The translations under genes were made by a program, and so were the position numbers. Positions 17,302-26,351 of a DNA stretch of 64,000 nt are shown here, in pieces. The stretch is from contig NZ_BMLV01000001.1 in NCBI RefSeq assembly GCF_014645495.1, positions 588,945 to 652,944 of the forward strand, given 5' to 3'. Every line of letters begins with the position of its first letter. Position 1 is the first letter of the stretch. The notes below the pieces were generated by a model, which did not search any database, was not told the DNA's origin, and saw only the letters and a list, made by a program, of their open reading frames with translations. This stretch comes from Cloacibacterium rupense (GTDB taxonomy: Bacteria > Bacteroidota > Bacteroidia > Flavobacteriales > Weeksellaceae).

Positions 17302-20300
17302 TTATTCCTCAGAGATGCTTTCTCCATATTCTGCAGCTCTTTCTTCATGAATTTTTCTCCATTTTTTATTTTCAGACATATAGTAGATTAAAGGCACTAC
17401 AATAAGAGTTAATAATGTAGAAACGATAGCCCCGAAAACCAGTGAAATAGCTAAACCTTGAAAAATAGGGTCGAATAAAATAATCACAGCACCAATCACT
17501 ACTGCCCCTGTGGTCAATAAAATCGGGGTGGTTCTTACAGCACCTGCATCTATGATGGCTTGTTTCATCGGAATTCCTTCATTTAATCTAATTTCTATAA
17601 AGTCTATCAAGAGTACCGAATTCCTTACCATTACCCCTGCTAGAGCAATCATCCCAATAAAAGAAGTAGCGGTAAAGAATGCCCCTAGTAACCAGTGCCC
17701 TAACACTATACCTACCAAAGAAAGCGGGATAGCTACCATCATCACCATAGGTGTTTTAAAATTCTGGAACCAACCTACAATCAACATATAGATAATGATG
17801 ATTACCACAGCAAAAGCAGCTCCTAAATCACGGAAAACTTCTAGTGTAATTTGCCATTCTCCGTCCCATTTTACGGTAAAATCACTTTCATCTTTTGGTT
17901 GATTCATGTACAACTCATTGATTTTGTAACCTGCAGGCAATTTTATTTTTTTGAGTTTATCCTCCATTCCTAAGATGGCATAAGCAGGGCTTTCTAATCC
18001 ACCTGCCATGTCAGCTAAAACATAGGCAACTCTTTTTTGGTCTTTTCTGTAAATGGTTTTAGCTAAAGAATCTTTTTCTACTTTCACCAAATCAGCCACA
18101 GGAACCATATTGCCCATTTGTCCTTTCACTTTAAGGCTGGTAATATCTTGAAGGCTGGTTTTATCGGCATCATTTAATTTCATGATGATGTTTACCGGTT
18201 GGTTCGTTTTTTCATCATAAAGATAAGATACAGGATGTTCGCCCAGAAGATAAGTTACATTGCCCACAATCTGTGCTGGCGCTACTCCATTCAGCATACT
18301 TTTTTCTTTATCAGCCACCAACTTAAATTCGGTTTGTGGTGCTTCAGCCATCCAATCTACATCTACCACATCATCGGTATTTTGTAGGATTTTTTGAACT
18401 TGGTCAGCAACTTTTAATTGGTCTTCATAATTTGGTCCGTAGATTTCTGCTACAATGGTGGACAAAACTGGTGGACCAGGTGGAACTTCTACTATTTTAA
18501 TATTAGCCCCATGTTTTTTACCAATTTTCTGAATTTCAGGTCTTATTTTTTTTGCTACATCGTGGCTTTGTTCATCACGGTCTTCTTTGTGCAATAAATT
18601 CACTTGAATATCTGCCATATTGCTACCCCCTCTCAAATCATAATGTCTTACTAAACCATTGAAAGTAATCGGTGCTGATGAACCTACATACGATTGATAA
18701 TTTACTATTTCAGGTACTGTTTTTAAGTATTGTGCTACTTCTTTGGCTACCGCATTGGTTCTTTCTAGCGTAGAACCTTCAGGCATATCAATCACGACTT
18801 GCACTTCATTTTTATTATCAAAAGGAAGCATTTTAACAGCAACCCATTTGGTAAAGAATGCCATTACTGAAATCATTAATAAGACAACAGTAATTCCTAG
18901 CATGGTCCATCTTCTTTTGCTATTGTCAAGAAGAGGTTGTTCTATTTTTTTGTATAATTTATAAATCCAACCTGTTTCTAAGCCTTGTTCTTCTTTATGC
19001 TCGTGTTCGTCTTTTACTTTTAATAAATGGAAACCTAAATACGGTGTAATAGTCAAAGCGACGAACAATGAAAGCATCATGGCAATAGAAGCTCCGATTG
19101 GCATTGGCGACATGTAAGGTCCCATCATCCCAGAAACGAAGGCCATTGGTAAAATGGCGGCAATTACCGTAAACGTTGCTAAAATAGTAGGGTTTCCTAC
19201 TTCATTTATCGCAAAAATAGCTGCTTGTTTAAATGGCAATTTCTTCATGTGGAAATGTCTGTGCATATTTTCTGCGATAATAATACTGTCATCTACCACA
19301 ATTCCCACTACAAAAACAAGGGCAAAAAGCGTAATTCTGTTCAGCGTATAACCTAGCATATAATAACTGAATAAGGTCAAAGCGAATGTTAAAGGAACAG
19401 AGAAAAACACTACGAGACCTCCTCTCCAGCCCATAGCCAGCATCACCAAAACTGTAACTGCAATAATTGCTACCCCTAAGTGCAACAATAACTCTGATAC
19501 TTTATGAGAGGCCGTTTCACCGTAGTTTCTGGTTACTTCTACGTGTACATCACTTGGAATAATGGTTTTCTTCAGTTGGTCTACTTTTTCTAGAATTTGC
19601 TCTGAAATTTTCATCGCATCTGCTCCTTTCACTTTAGAAATAGAGATGGTAGAAGCAGGATATTCGTCTTTAAATTTCTTAGCTTTTTCTGTATTATTAG
19701 CATATCCGAAGCTTACGTAATTGCTTGGCGATGAAGCTCCATCTTCTACTTTGGCTATTTGTTTCAGATATACTGGCATATTTTGAGAAGTTCCTACTAC
19801 CAGATTTTCTACATCTTCTTGCGAAGCTAGAAATTGACCCGTGGTTAAAAGAAATTCTTGATCATTACTGCTGAAACTTCCAGATTGTGAACTCCCGTTA
19901 TTGGCCTGAATCATCTGCATTACGCCTAGAGCATCTACATTACTTTCGGCCATTTTATCTTTATCCAAAATCACTTTGAGCTGTCTAGCCCTACCTCCGA
20001 TAACGCTGGTTAAAGAGACGTCTTTTATTTTTTTAATTTCTGAAGTTACTTCCTCTGAAATCTGACGAATTTGGTAATCATCATATTTTTCGCTCCAAAG
20101 AGTAAGACCTAGCATAGGAACATCATCAATAGAACGGGTTTTCACCATCGGTTCATAAACACCTTTCGGAAAGATGTTTTTGTTTTTCATGAGTTCATCA
20201 TATAACTTCACATAAGAACGTTCGGTATCTTGACCTACATAAAATTGAACTATAATCATGGCTCTACCATTCATCGCCATAGAATGTACGTGTTCTACCC

Positions 20301-20541
20301 CTTTGATATTAGAAATAATTTTTTCTAAAGGTTTCACCACACGGTTTTCTACTTCTGCAGGACTAGCACCCGGATAGCCTACCATAACGTCTGCCATTGG
20401 AACTATAATCTGAGGTTCTTCTTCTCTTGGTATTAATGTAGAACTGTAAACGCCAATAATCATCAAAGCAATCATCAACAAAATGGTTAATTTTGAATTG
20501 ATAAAAAACTCGGCGATACGTCCTGAAAATCCTTCTTGCAT
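17302..20541 (-). CDS. RND efflux pump inner-membrane permease (AcrB/CusA superfamily)
   Basis: This 1079-residue protein has the full RND plan: one N-terminal helix (KLTILLMIALMIIGVYS), a large periplasmic loop, six helices, a second periplasmic loop and five to six C-terminal helices. PREEEPQI and YPGASPAEVENRV open the porter domain. TM4 carries the proton-relay pair in VVGIVVDDSIIIAEN (Asp residues near 416). It works with the adaptor and outer-membrane channel encoded just upstream. The cargo is not evident: the sequence looks closer to the broad HAE/AcrB-like group than to classical Cu/Zn exporters. The PII-like and DUF2892 genes downstream are unusual partners. Confidence 0.92.
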   Translation of the reverse strand: MQEGFSGRIAEFFINSKLTILLMIALMIIGVYSSTLIPREEEPQIIVPMADVMVGYPGASPAEVENRVVKPLEKIISNIKGVEHVHSMAMNGRAMIIVQFYVGQDTERSYVKLYDELMKNKNIFPKGVYEPMVKTRSIDDVPMLGLTLWSEKYDDYQIRQISEEVTSEIKKIKDVSLTSVIGGRARQLKVILDKDKMAESNVDALGVMQMIQANNGSSQSGSFSSNDQEFLLTTGQFLASQEDVENLVVGTSQNMPVYLKQIAKVEDGASSPSNYVSFGYANNTEKAKKFKDEYPASTISISKVKGADAMKISEQILEKVDQLKKTIIPSDVHVEVTRNYGETASHKVSELLLHLGVAIIAVTVLVMLAMGWRGGLVVFFSVPLTFALTLFSYYMLGYTLNRITLFALVFVVGIVVDDSIIIAENMHRHFHMKKLPFKQAAIFAINEVGNPTILATFTVIAAILPMAFVSGMMGPYMSPMPIGASIAMMLSLFVALTITPYLGFHLLKVKDEHEHKEEQGLETGWIYKLYKKIEQPLLDNSKRRWTMLGITVVLLMISVMAFFTKWVAVKMLPFDNKNEVQVVIDMPEGSTLERTNAVAKEVAQYLKTVPEIVNYQSYVGSSAPITFNGLVRHYDLRGGSNMADIQVNLLHKEDRDEQSHDVAKKIRPEIQKIGKKHGANIKIVEVPPGPPVLSTIVAEIYGPNYEDQLKVADQVQKILQNTDDVVDVDWMAEAPQTEFKLVADKEKSMLNGVAPAQIVGNVTYLLGEHPVSYLYDEKTNQPVNIIMKLNDADKTSLQDITSLKVKGQMGNMVPVADLVKVEKDSLAKTIYRKDQKRVAYVLADMAGGLESPAYAILGMEDKLKKIKLPAGYKINELYMNQPKDESDFTVKWDGEWQITLEVFRDLGAAFAVVIIIIYMLIVGWFQNFKTPMVMMVAIPLSLVGIVLGHWLLGAFFTATSFIGMIALAGVMVRNSVLLIDFIEIRLNEGIPMKQAIIDAGAVRTTPILLTTGAVVIGAVIILFDPIFQGLAISLVFGAIVSTLLTLIVVPLIYYMSENKKWRKIHEERAAEYGESISEE

Positions 20542-20555
20542 AATTTTTTAAATTT

Positions 20556-20583
20556 GAGATTCGAGATTTGAGAATTAAGATTT
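20556..20583. repeat. 7-bp repeats between adaptor and permease genes
   Basis: Four units with a 7-bp period: GAGATTC GAGATTT GAGAATT AAGATTT. They fill most of the 66-bp gap. Confidence 0.7.
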
Positions 20584-20607
20584 TAAAATCGAATTTTAAT
20601 GCTCCTC

Positions 20608-21690
20608 TTATTTTACACTTACTTTAGCACCGTTGTACAATTTTCCGTTTGCGGAAATAATATAAGGCTCTTTGGCATCTAATCCGGATAGAATTTCAAC
20701 CTCATCACCAATGATTTTACCAGTTTTCACCCAACGAAGAACTGCAGTATTGCTAGAACTTACGGTATAAATTCCTTTGAGCTGACCTTGTTCTACCAAA
20801 GCAGATTTAGGTACAGAAACCCCTTGCTGGAAATCTGTATTCACGCTACCGCTTCTTTTGAAAGGAAACTGTACGTTTACGTACATTCCTGGCAAAAGAC
20901 TTTGTGAATTGGCAACTGTAATTTTCACCATATATTGTCCACCCGTATTAGATGCAGACCTGCTTACTTCAGTTACTGTTCCATTCACTTCTTGGTTGGT
21001 ATTTTTAATGACTACTTTTACGGCCATCCCTTGTTTGATAAGGGTAATGTCTTGTTCAGACACCAATACTTGCGCTTGTAAAATAGAAGGTGATTCTATG
21101 GTAAGAATAGGCATTCCTGGGCTTGCCATATCCCCTTGTTCAGCATATTTAGCGGTAATGACACCAGAGATAGGTGCGGTGATATTGGTATATCTGTACT
21201 GAGCGTTTACTTCATTTTTCATCATTTGAGCGGCTTGTAAACCTGCTTTTGCCATTTCGTAGCGGGCTCGCATATCATCTAATTCTTTTTGCGAAGCACT
21301 TTGATTTTTATATAAATTTTGGAATCTTTCGTAGTCTTTTTTTGCGATATTGAAATTAGCTTGAGCTTGTGCTATACCTGCAGAAGCTTGTCCGCCTTTT
21401 GCCTGAATATCGGTATTATTGATGCTAACCAAGGTTTGTCCAGCAGATACTTGTTGGCCTACTTCTGCTCGTAATGAAGTGATGTAACCCATCATTCTAG
21501 TGCTTACATTGACTGAATTTTTAGAAACCAATTTTCCACTGGCAGTAGCATAAGAAGTATTGCTAAATGTGGTATTACTTAGGGTTACAGAAATTGGTTG
21601 GTCTTGATTTTGCACAGATTTTTCTTCTTTGGAACAACTCACTAATGTGATAGCTCCTACCAAAAGTGTAATGTAAATATGTTTTTTCAT
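20608..21690 (-). CDS. RND efflux periplasmic adaptor (membrane fusion protein)
   Basis: This 360-residue lipoprotein has its lipobox in AITLVSCSKE. The barrel-sandwich/lipoyl halves are AEVGQQVSAGQTLVSINNTD and TAPISGVITAKYAEQGDMASPG. A helical hairpin (FNIAKKDYERFQNLYKNQSA) lies between them and a beta-barrel (TEVSRSASNTGGQYMVKITV) follows. It bridges the permease and the outer-membrane channel. It lies between those two genes in the same order as in other Bacteroidota RND operons (channel, adaptor, permease). Confidence 0.92.
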   Translation of the reverse strand: MKKHIYITLLVGAITLVSCSKEEKSVQNQDQPISVTLSNTTFSNTSYATASGKLVSKNSVNVSTRMMGYITSLRAEVGQQVSAGQTLVSINNTDIQAKGGQASAGIAQAQANFNIAKKDYERFQNLYKNQSASQKELDDMRARYEMAKAGLQAAQMMKNEVNAQYRYTNITAPISGVITAKYAEQGDMASPGMPILTIESPSILQAQVLVSEQDITLIKQGMAVKVVIKNTNQEVNGTVTEVSRSASNTGGQYMVKITVANSQSLLPGMYVNVQFPFKRSGSVNTDFQQGVSVPKSALVEQGQLKGIYTVSSSNTAVLRWVKTGKIIGDEVEILSGLDAKEPYIISANGKLYNGAKVSVK

Positions 21691-21738
21691 AATGGATGTT
21701 GGTTGATGATTGATTAATAATAAACTTCTGACTTTTAT

Positions 21739-23046
21739 CTAGTTTTTAAGGAATTTGAAATATTCTAAAGCGGTATTGTACTCAAATATAGCTTGATTGT
21801 AGTCTAGTTCTTTTTGAGACATCATGGTTTCAGCAACCAATAAGTCTGATGATTTTTCAAGCCCTTGGTCATATCTATTTTTTCGAATTCTGTAGGCTTC
21901 TTTTGCTTGTTCTAATGCTTGTTTGGTAAGATTTACCTTATTGTCTGCATCTTTTACTTGTCTAGAAGCTTTGTTGATTTCGAGTTGAGATTGCTGAGTA
22001 TATTGTTGTAATTCTGTTTCTGCTTTTATGCGTTCGGTTTTATATTTTTCTTGTTCTGATTTAGATTTCAATCCATCAAAAACATTCCAAGACAATTGTA
22101 AACCAAGTAAATAGCCACTAGAATCGAACTGATAAGGTTTGTTGTCATACATTTCGAAACTTCCGAATGCATTTAATCTAGGTAAGAACTTAGATTTAGA
22201 AGATTTAATCATCAGGTCATAAGCTTCTAGAGATTTTTCGTAGGCTTGTAGGTCTTTTCTAGATGCATTTAGTTTGGGAGTTTCCTCTAGCATATAAGAT
22301 TGATAATCTAATTTTTCGGTTGGTTTTAAGATATGGTTGTTGCTATCTTCACCTAACAGAAAATAGATATAATCTGATGCATTTCTCACGTTTGATTTTG
22401 CGAATTGAAGATGGCTTTCGATTTCAGAAACCCTTACGTCCATATAGAGTACATCAGACTTTTGAATCATTCCGTTTTTGAAATAATTATCAATAACTTT
22501 TTTATTAGCAAGCGTAGTATTTTTAGCATTTTCTAATGTTTCTACGGCTTTGTATGCCAATTGCAATTGCATGTAAGCTTTTGCGACTTCGAATTTGATG
22601 TAATCTGAAGTCCTTTCCGCTTTTATAGCTAGAGCATCCGTTTTTACTTGACCAGCTTTTTTTTGGTAAACCATATCTTGGTTATAGATAGGCTGTTGCA
22701 CCTCTAATTTGGTTGCGAAATTAGAAATGTTATCTGGGTTATTTAATTTAGATGGGTCAAAGTCTTGCATGGTCACTCTCCCTTGGTTTAATCTAGAGCC
22801 AAAAGCCATCAAAGGATTATTGGTGGTCATTGCGGTATATGAAGCATTAACATTTGGGAGATACATGGCTCTGGTCTGCAAAAGTTCAGCTTTAGCCACT
22901 TCTACTTCTTGGTTGGCCAATTTAAGTTGAAGGTTTTTTTCTGTCACTTTTTGTAAAAGTTCTTCTTTAGAAACGGTAATGGTTTCTTGAGCGGAAACTT
23001 TAGAAAAAAAGCTCAGTGCAATGGTAAAAATCAGTACTCTTTTCAT
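21739..23046 (-). CDS. TolC-family outer-membrane efflux channel
   Basis: This 435-residue outer-membrane channel has a signal peptide (MKRVLIFTIALSFFSKVSAQ) and two OEP repeats of long helices (LANQEVEVAKAELLQTRAMYLPNV early; LTKQALEQAKEAYRIRKNRY, then GLEKSSDLLVAE late). It is the first gene of the efflux operon, so the promoter at 23130-23137 drives the whole set of channel, adaptor, permease, PII-like and DUF2892 genes. Confidence 0.92.
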   Translation of the reverse strand: MKRVLIFTIALSFFSKVSAQETITVSKEELLQKVTEKNLQLKLANQEVEVAKAELLQTRAMYLPNVNASYTAMTTNNPLMAFGSRLNQGRVTMQDFDPSKLNNPDNISNFATKLEVQQPIYNQDMVYQKKAGQVKTDALAIKAERTSDYIKFEVAKAYMQLQLAYKAVETLENAKNTTLANKKVIDNYFKNGMIQKSDVLYMDVRVSEIESHLQFAKSNVRNASDYIYFLLGEDSNNHILKPTEKLDYQSYMLEETPKLNASRKDLQAYEKSLEAYDLMIKSSKSKFLPRLNAFGSFEMYDNKPYQFDSSGYLLGLQLSWNVFDGLKSKSEQEKYKTERIKAETELQQYTQQSQLEINKASRQVKDADNKVNLTKQALEQAKEAYRIRKNRYDQGLEKSSDLLVAETMMSQKELDYNQAIFEYNTALEYFKFLKN

Positions 23047-23129
23047 CTAATGATATTGATATTTTAATTGTTATATAAAAAATAAGAAGTGTATTTGATA
23101 AAGTAAACACCTTATCTTAAAATTTTCAA

Positions 23130-23173
23130 CAAAAGTAAAAGAGTGACATTTATCATACAGTAACATAGGTTAC
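23130..23173 (-). promoter_or_regulatory. Efflux operon promoter with upstream GTAAC palindrome
   Basis: On the minus strand the -7 element reads TACTTTTG (23137-23130). A perfect palindrome GTAAC-N4-GTTAC lies at 23160-23173, its centre 33 bp upstream of the -7 centre. There is no TTTG at -33. This is the position of a class II activator of the Crp/Fnr type. The regulator is not in the window. Confidence 0.65.
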
Positions 23174-23259
23174 ACACATCAAAAAATAAAAAAGCGATAG
23201 ATAAAATTAATCTATCGCACACAAATAATAAAATATGAAAACTATGAGCAAGTGAATAA

Positions 23260-23625
23260 TTATTTCCCACAAGTTTTGTCTAAAGACAAAGAATGAGAAA
23301 CAATGTCGGGAGCATTACCAATGATTTTGAGATGGTTTTGAATCCATTTTACAATACCCCCTTCTATAAACTTGAGGTTTCTGAAGCCTCTTTGTTCTAA
23401 AAATTTAAGCGCCATTTCGCTTCTTAATCCATTATTACACACCAAGATGACTTCTCGGTTATCTGGAAATTCTTGGATTTTATTATCAATTTCAGAGAGT
23501 GGAATATTTTCTATGTTCTCCACATCAATTCTATACTCTTTAAATTCAAAATTTTCTCTGACATCTACTACCAGAATTTCCTTTTCATTTATTGTATTGA
23601 TTTTGTTGGGACATATTTTTTTCAT
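23260..23625 (-). CDS. Rhodanese-like domain protein
   Basis: This is a 121-residue single rhodanese domain. DVRENFEFKEYRIDVENIENIPLSEI is the usual first half. The active-site loop is VCNNGLRSEMALKFLEQRG, with the catalytic cysteine in VLVCNNGLRS. The loop has the six-residue form seen in sulfurtransferases. It carries sulfane sulfur in the cytoplasm. A C-terminal extension of about 25 residues has one more Cys near the end. It shares an operator arrangement with the efflux operon 214 bp downstream and is likely co-regulated with it. Confidence 0.88.
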   Translation of the reverse strand: MKKICPNKINTINEKEILVVDVRENFEFKEYRIDVENIENIPLSEIDNKIQEFPDNREVILVCNNGLRSEMALKFLEQRGFRNLKFIEGGIVKWIQNHLKIIGNAPDIVSHSLSLDKTCGK

Positions 23626-23646
23626 TCTCTACGCTTGATTTTGGGA

Positions 23647-23690
23647 CAAAACTAGAGTAATCTTCTTAGATGTAATGCTACTATTGTTAC
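23647..23690 (-). promoter_or_regulatory. Rhodanese promoter with matching GTAAC half-palindrome
   Basis: The -7 element reads TAGTTTTG on the minus strand (23654-23647). At 23677-23690 lies GCTAC-N4-GTTAC, a one-sided match to the palindrome in front of the efflux operon, at exactly the same distance from the -7 element. Confidence 0.6.
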
Positions 23691-23740
23691 AAAATAAGAA
23701 ATTCTTGATTGATAGTATTCATCATAATTATTTATAAAAA

Positions 23741-23773
23741 AAATACCTTAAATAAAAAATATTTAAGGTATTT
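23741..23773. terminator. Terminator after the 23810-24439 lipoprotein gene
   Basis: A perfect 13-bp stem AAATACCTTAAAT/ATTTAAGGTATTT with a 7-base loop, A-rich on the left. It ends the minus-strand envelope operon. Confidence 0.75.
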
Positions 23774-23809
23774 GTAAAAAAGCGGATTTACGCTTTAGAA
23801 TTTACTTTA

Positions 23810-24439
23810 TTAGAATTTAAACCACGGATATGGTTCGTTCAAATAATTTAGAGCTCTAGGCAATCCGTCTCCTGGTACAACTTTTAATTCTGGTAGTGTA
23901 GAAGGATTAGAAGGATAAGTTTTGCCATCAAATTTTACAATTCTGTATTTACCTCCACTCATAATGAATAAGTCTTTGTAACCATTGGTTTTGGTATTAT
24001 CAATCACCACAGGGTAATCAGATACTGTAAAGTTGGCTAATTTGGTTCCATCTTCGTTTAGGATGTATTGGGTACAGCCACCAGTTCCACAGAAATAAGG
24101 ACCATTAAGACCTACAAAAATTTCTTTTTTACCATCATCATTGATATCAAACTCGAATTGAATAAATTTTTTATCATTATCTTGAAGTGCTTTAGAATCA
24201 ACATCTTTTTTGAATTCTGTTTGTAAGAATTTTCTTACTTTTTCAGCGGTTTGTGTGTTGGTAGCTGCAGCGGTATAATTGGCAGCAGCTATAGTATCTG
24301 TAGTATCAGGGTCTGCTAAAGAATCTGAAGAGACTACCGCGGAATCAGTTTTTACTGCGTCTGAAGCTGGAGAAGCTTCTTTTTTACAAGCAACTAAGAC
24401 TAATCCTAAAGTTGCTAGTGAGAAAATGATTTTTTTCAT
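23810..24439 (-). CDS. Lipoprotein of unknown function with EF-hand-like repeat
   Basis: This 209-residue lipoprotein (LVLVACKKE) has a low-complexity Ala/Asp/Ser/Thr linker at about 20-60. The folded domain holds FEFDINDDGKKEIFVGL, a calcium-loop-like DxNxDGxxE, then YFCGTGGCTQYIL with two cysteines and GYKDLFIMSGGKYRIVKFDG, then YPSNPS. This resembles FG-GAP/VCBS-type or lysozyme-inhibitor-like lipoproteins. It is the last gene of the operon, 26 bp after the M61 peptidase. The function is unknown; a protein-protein or inhibitor role in the envelope is possible. Confidence 0.75.
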   Translation of the reverse strand: MKKIIFSLATLGLVLVACKKEASPASDAVKTDSAVVSSDSLADPDTTDTIAAANYTAAATNTQTAEKVRKFLQTEFKKDVDSKALQDNDKKFIQFEFDINDDGKKEIFVGLNGPYFCGTGGCTQYILNEDGTKLANFTVSDYPVVIDNTKTNGYKDLFIMSGGKYRIVKFDGKTYPSNPSTLPELKVVPGDGLPRALNYLNEPYPWFKF

Positions 24440-24465
24440 TGTTTATATTTTAATTGTTTTATAGA

Positions 24466-26325
24466 TTATTTTAACCATTTATTTTTTAGAGATTCTTTTG
24501 CTGGGTTGCTTATTACAAATCCTGGACCATCTACATAATTAAGTTTAACATTACCTTTAAGATCAACTTCTTTGCCATTTCTCATCACTTTAGCAGCAAA
24601 AGGTTTCCCTTCTTGTAATTTATAAATAGGCATAAAAACACTATTAAGATTACCACCGTCAATTTTTTTACCTTCAAATTCAATGATTTGGTCACCATCT
24701 TGGAAACCAATTGCTTTGATGAATTCATTTTTACCATCTAGCGCATTAATAAAGACATTTCTATTTGCATCAATTCTAACGTAACGAGTGTTATCTACCA
24801 AAAGAGCTAGATTAACTGGAACTTTTACCGTTGCATTTTCAACTCCAACTTTAGAAAGGTATTGGTTATAATCTACTGGCACACCTTTTACTACGTGGCT
24901 CTGTAAAAACTCACCAACTTCTGGGTAGGTTATTTTAGTAAATTCTGGGATTAAATCTGCATCATCAAAAGGTCTATTAGGTCCGTAAATTTTAGAAAGT
25001 TCTCCCATTACATCCCTTACCCCTTTTTCGCCATTGCTTTTTTCTCTGATGATAATATCTAAGCACATTGCCATGAGTGCTCCTTTTTCATAGACATTAG
25101 GGTATTGTTTTTTTACGGTTGGGTCTAGTACGTTTTTACTCATTTCTGTAAAAGATAGGTCGTCTTGGTACATTGTTTTAGAATTGTGAACTTTATCAGC
25201 CATCAATGCAAAGAATTTCTTTTCGTCTATCAATCCTTGTTTTACTTGGAAAAGGTTAGCAAAATATTCAGTAAAGCCCTCGTACATCCAAAGATGTTGA
25301 GACATTTTCGGTTGATTAAAATCAAAATAATGAATTTCTTTAGAATGTACATTTAGCGGTGTAAGCGTATGGAAAAACTCGTGAGAGATCACATGAATCA
25401 ATTCATCAACCTTCATTTCATCAGCAAAAGTAGCCGTAGTAGAATTATTGTGCTCTAAAGCTCCTAATCCTCTGGCATCATCTTTTTGCATAGAAGTGAT
25501 ATAAGCCAAGATTGCATATTTTTTGGTATGATTGATATCTCCTAAAAATTTTTTCTGAGCTGTCATCATTTTTTGCAACTCTGGCAATAATTTTTTAGCA
25601 TTTAATTCTTTGTTTCTAGGAGAGTAGACATGTAAATCTACCTCCATGCCATCTACCGTAAAAGTGCCTATATCTGGTTTGGCATACATGATAGGATTAT
25701 CTACCACATCTGCATATCTAGGAATTTTGAAAAAATCTTTGTTAGCACTAGCATCTTGATCTGTAAGAGCAGTAGTTCCTACTAAATTAGCAGAGTGGTC
25801 TATGGTAAGGTTATATTGAAAATCTTTTTGATTATCAAAATATCCTACAAAACCACACAGATTAAGAAGGAAGTTTTCTCCAGCCAAGATATTAGTACCT
25901 GCAGGAGAGAAAATGGTTTTAGAATTTTCATCAAAAGCACCACCTTCTTCAGAATCGAAAGTATCATTCACTAGGTATTCTACTTTGTCTAATTGATTGG
26001 CGTTTTCAATTTTCCAAGAGTTAACATCTGTTTTAGAAACAGAAAGTGCATTTCCTGATTTGTCATAGGCTTTAAAGTCCTCTATATATCTACCATAATC
26101 TGCAATGGCATATGTACCAGGAATGATTCTAGGCACCTGATAGATAATCGTAGTAGAAGTAATTTTGGCAGGTTTAGCCACTACTTTTACTTTATCATTG
26201 TTTACATTGACAAGATCCAAAGTTACATTTACTTCGTCTTTTGTAGCATTAGCAGTTGCATTTTGTGAGGTACAACTCCATAAAAGAGCAGACGCCGCAA
26301 CTAGTGTAAGAAAACTGTGTTTCAT
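24466..26325 (-). CDS. M61 family (glycyl aminopeptidase-like) peptidase with PDZ domain
   Basis: This 619-residue lipoprotein has the lipobox ALLWSC. The M61 zinc site is HEFFH in VISHEFFHTLTPLNVHS, with the third ligand in MYEGFTEYFA. An N-terminal beta domain precedes it, with the family opening VPRIIPGTYAIADYGRYI. A C-terminal PDZ-like domain holds IKAIGFQDGDQIIEFEGKKI. M61 enzymes cut peptides with small N-terminal residues. It lies 26 bp downstream of the MscS gene. The active site is complete. Confidence 0.92.
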   Translation of the reverse strand: MKHSFLTLVAASALLWSCTSQNATANATKDEVNVTLDLVNVNNDKVKVVAKPAKITSTTIIYQVPRIIPGTYAIADYGRYIEDFKAYDKSGNALSVSKTDVNSWKIENANQLDKVEYLVNDTFDSEEGGAFDENSKTIFSPAGTNILAGENFLLNLCGFVGYFDNQKDFQYNLTIDHSANLVGTTALTDQDASANKDFFKIPRYADVVDNPIMYAKPDIGTFTVDGMEVDLHVYSPRNKELNAKKLLPELQKMMTAQKKFLGDINHTKKYAILAYITSMQKDDARGLGALEHNNSTTATFADEMKVDELIHVISHEFFHTLTPLNVHSKEIHYFDFNQPKMSQHLWMYEGFTEYFANLFQVKQGLIDEKKFFALMADKVHNSKTMYQDDLSFTEMSKNVLDPTVKKQYPNVYEKGALMAMCLDIIIREKSNGEKGVRDVMGELSKIYGPNRPFDDADLIPEFTKITYPEVGEFLQSHVVKGVPVDYNQYLSKVGVENATVKVPVNLALLVDNTRYVRIDANRNVFINALDGKNEFIKAIGFQDGDQIIEFEGKKIDGGNLNSVFMPIYKLQEGKPFAAKVMRNGKEVDLKGNVKLNYVDGPGFVISNPAKESLKNKWLK

Positions 26326-26351
26326 TTTGATTTGTTTTAAAAATTAATAGT

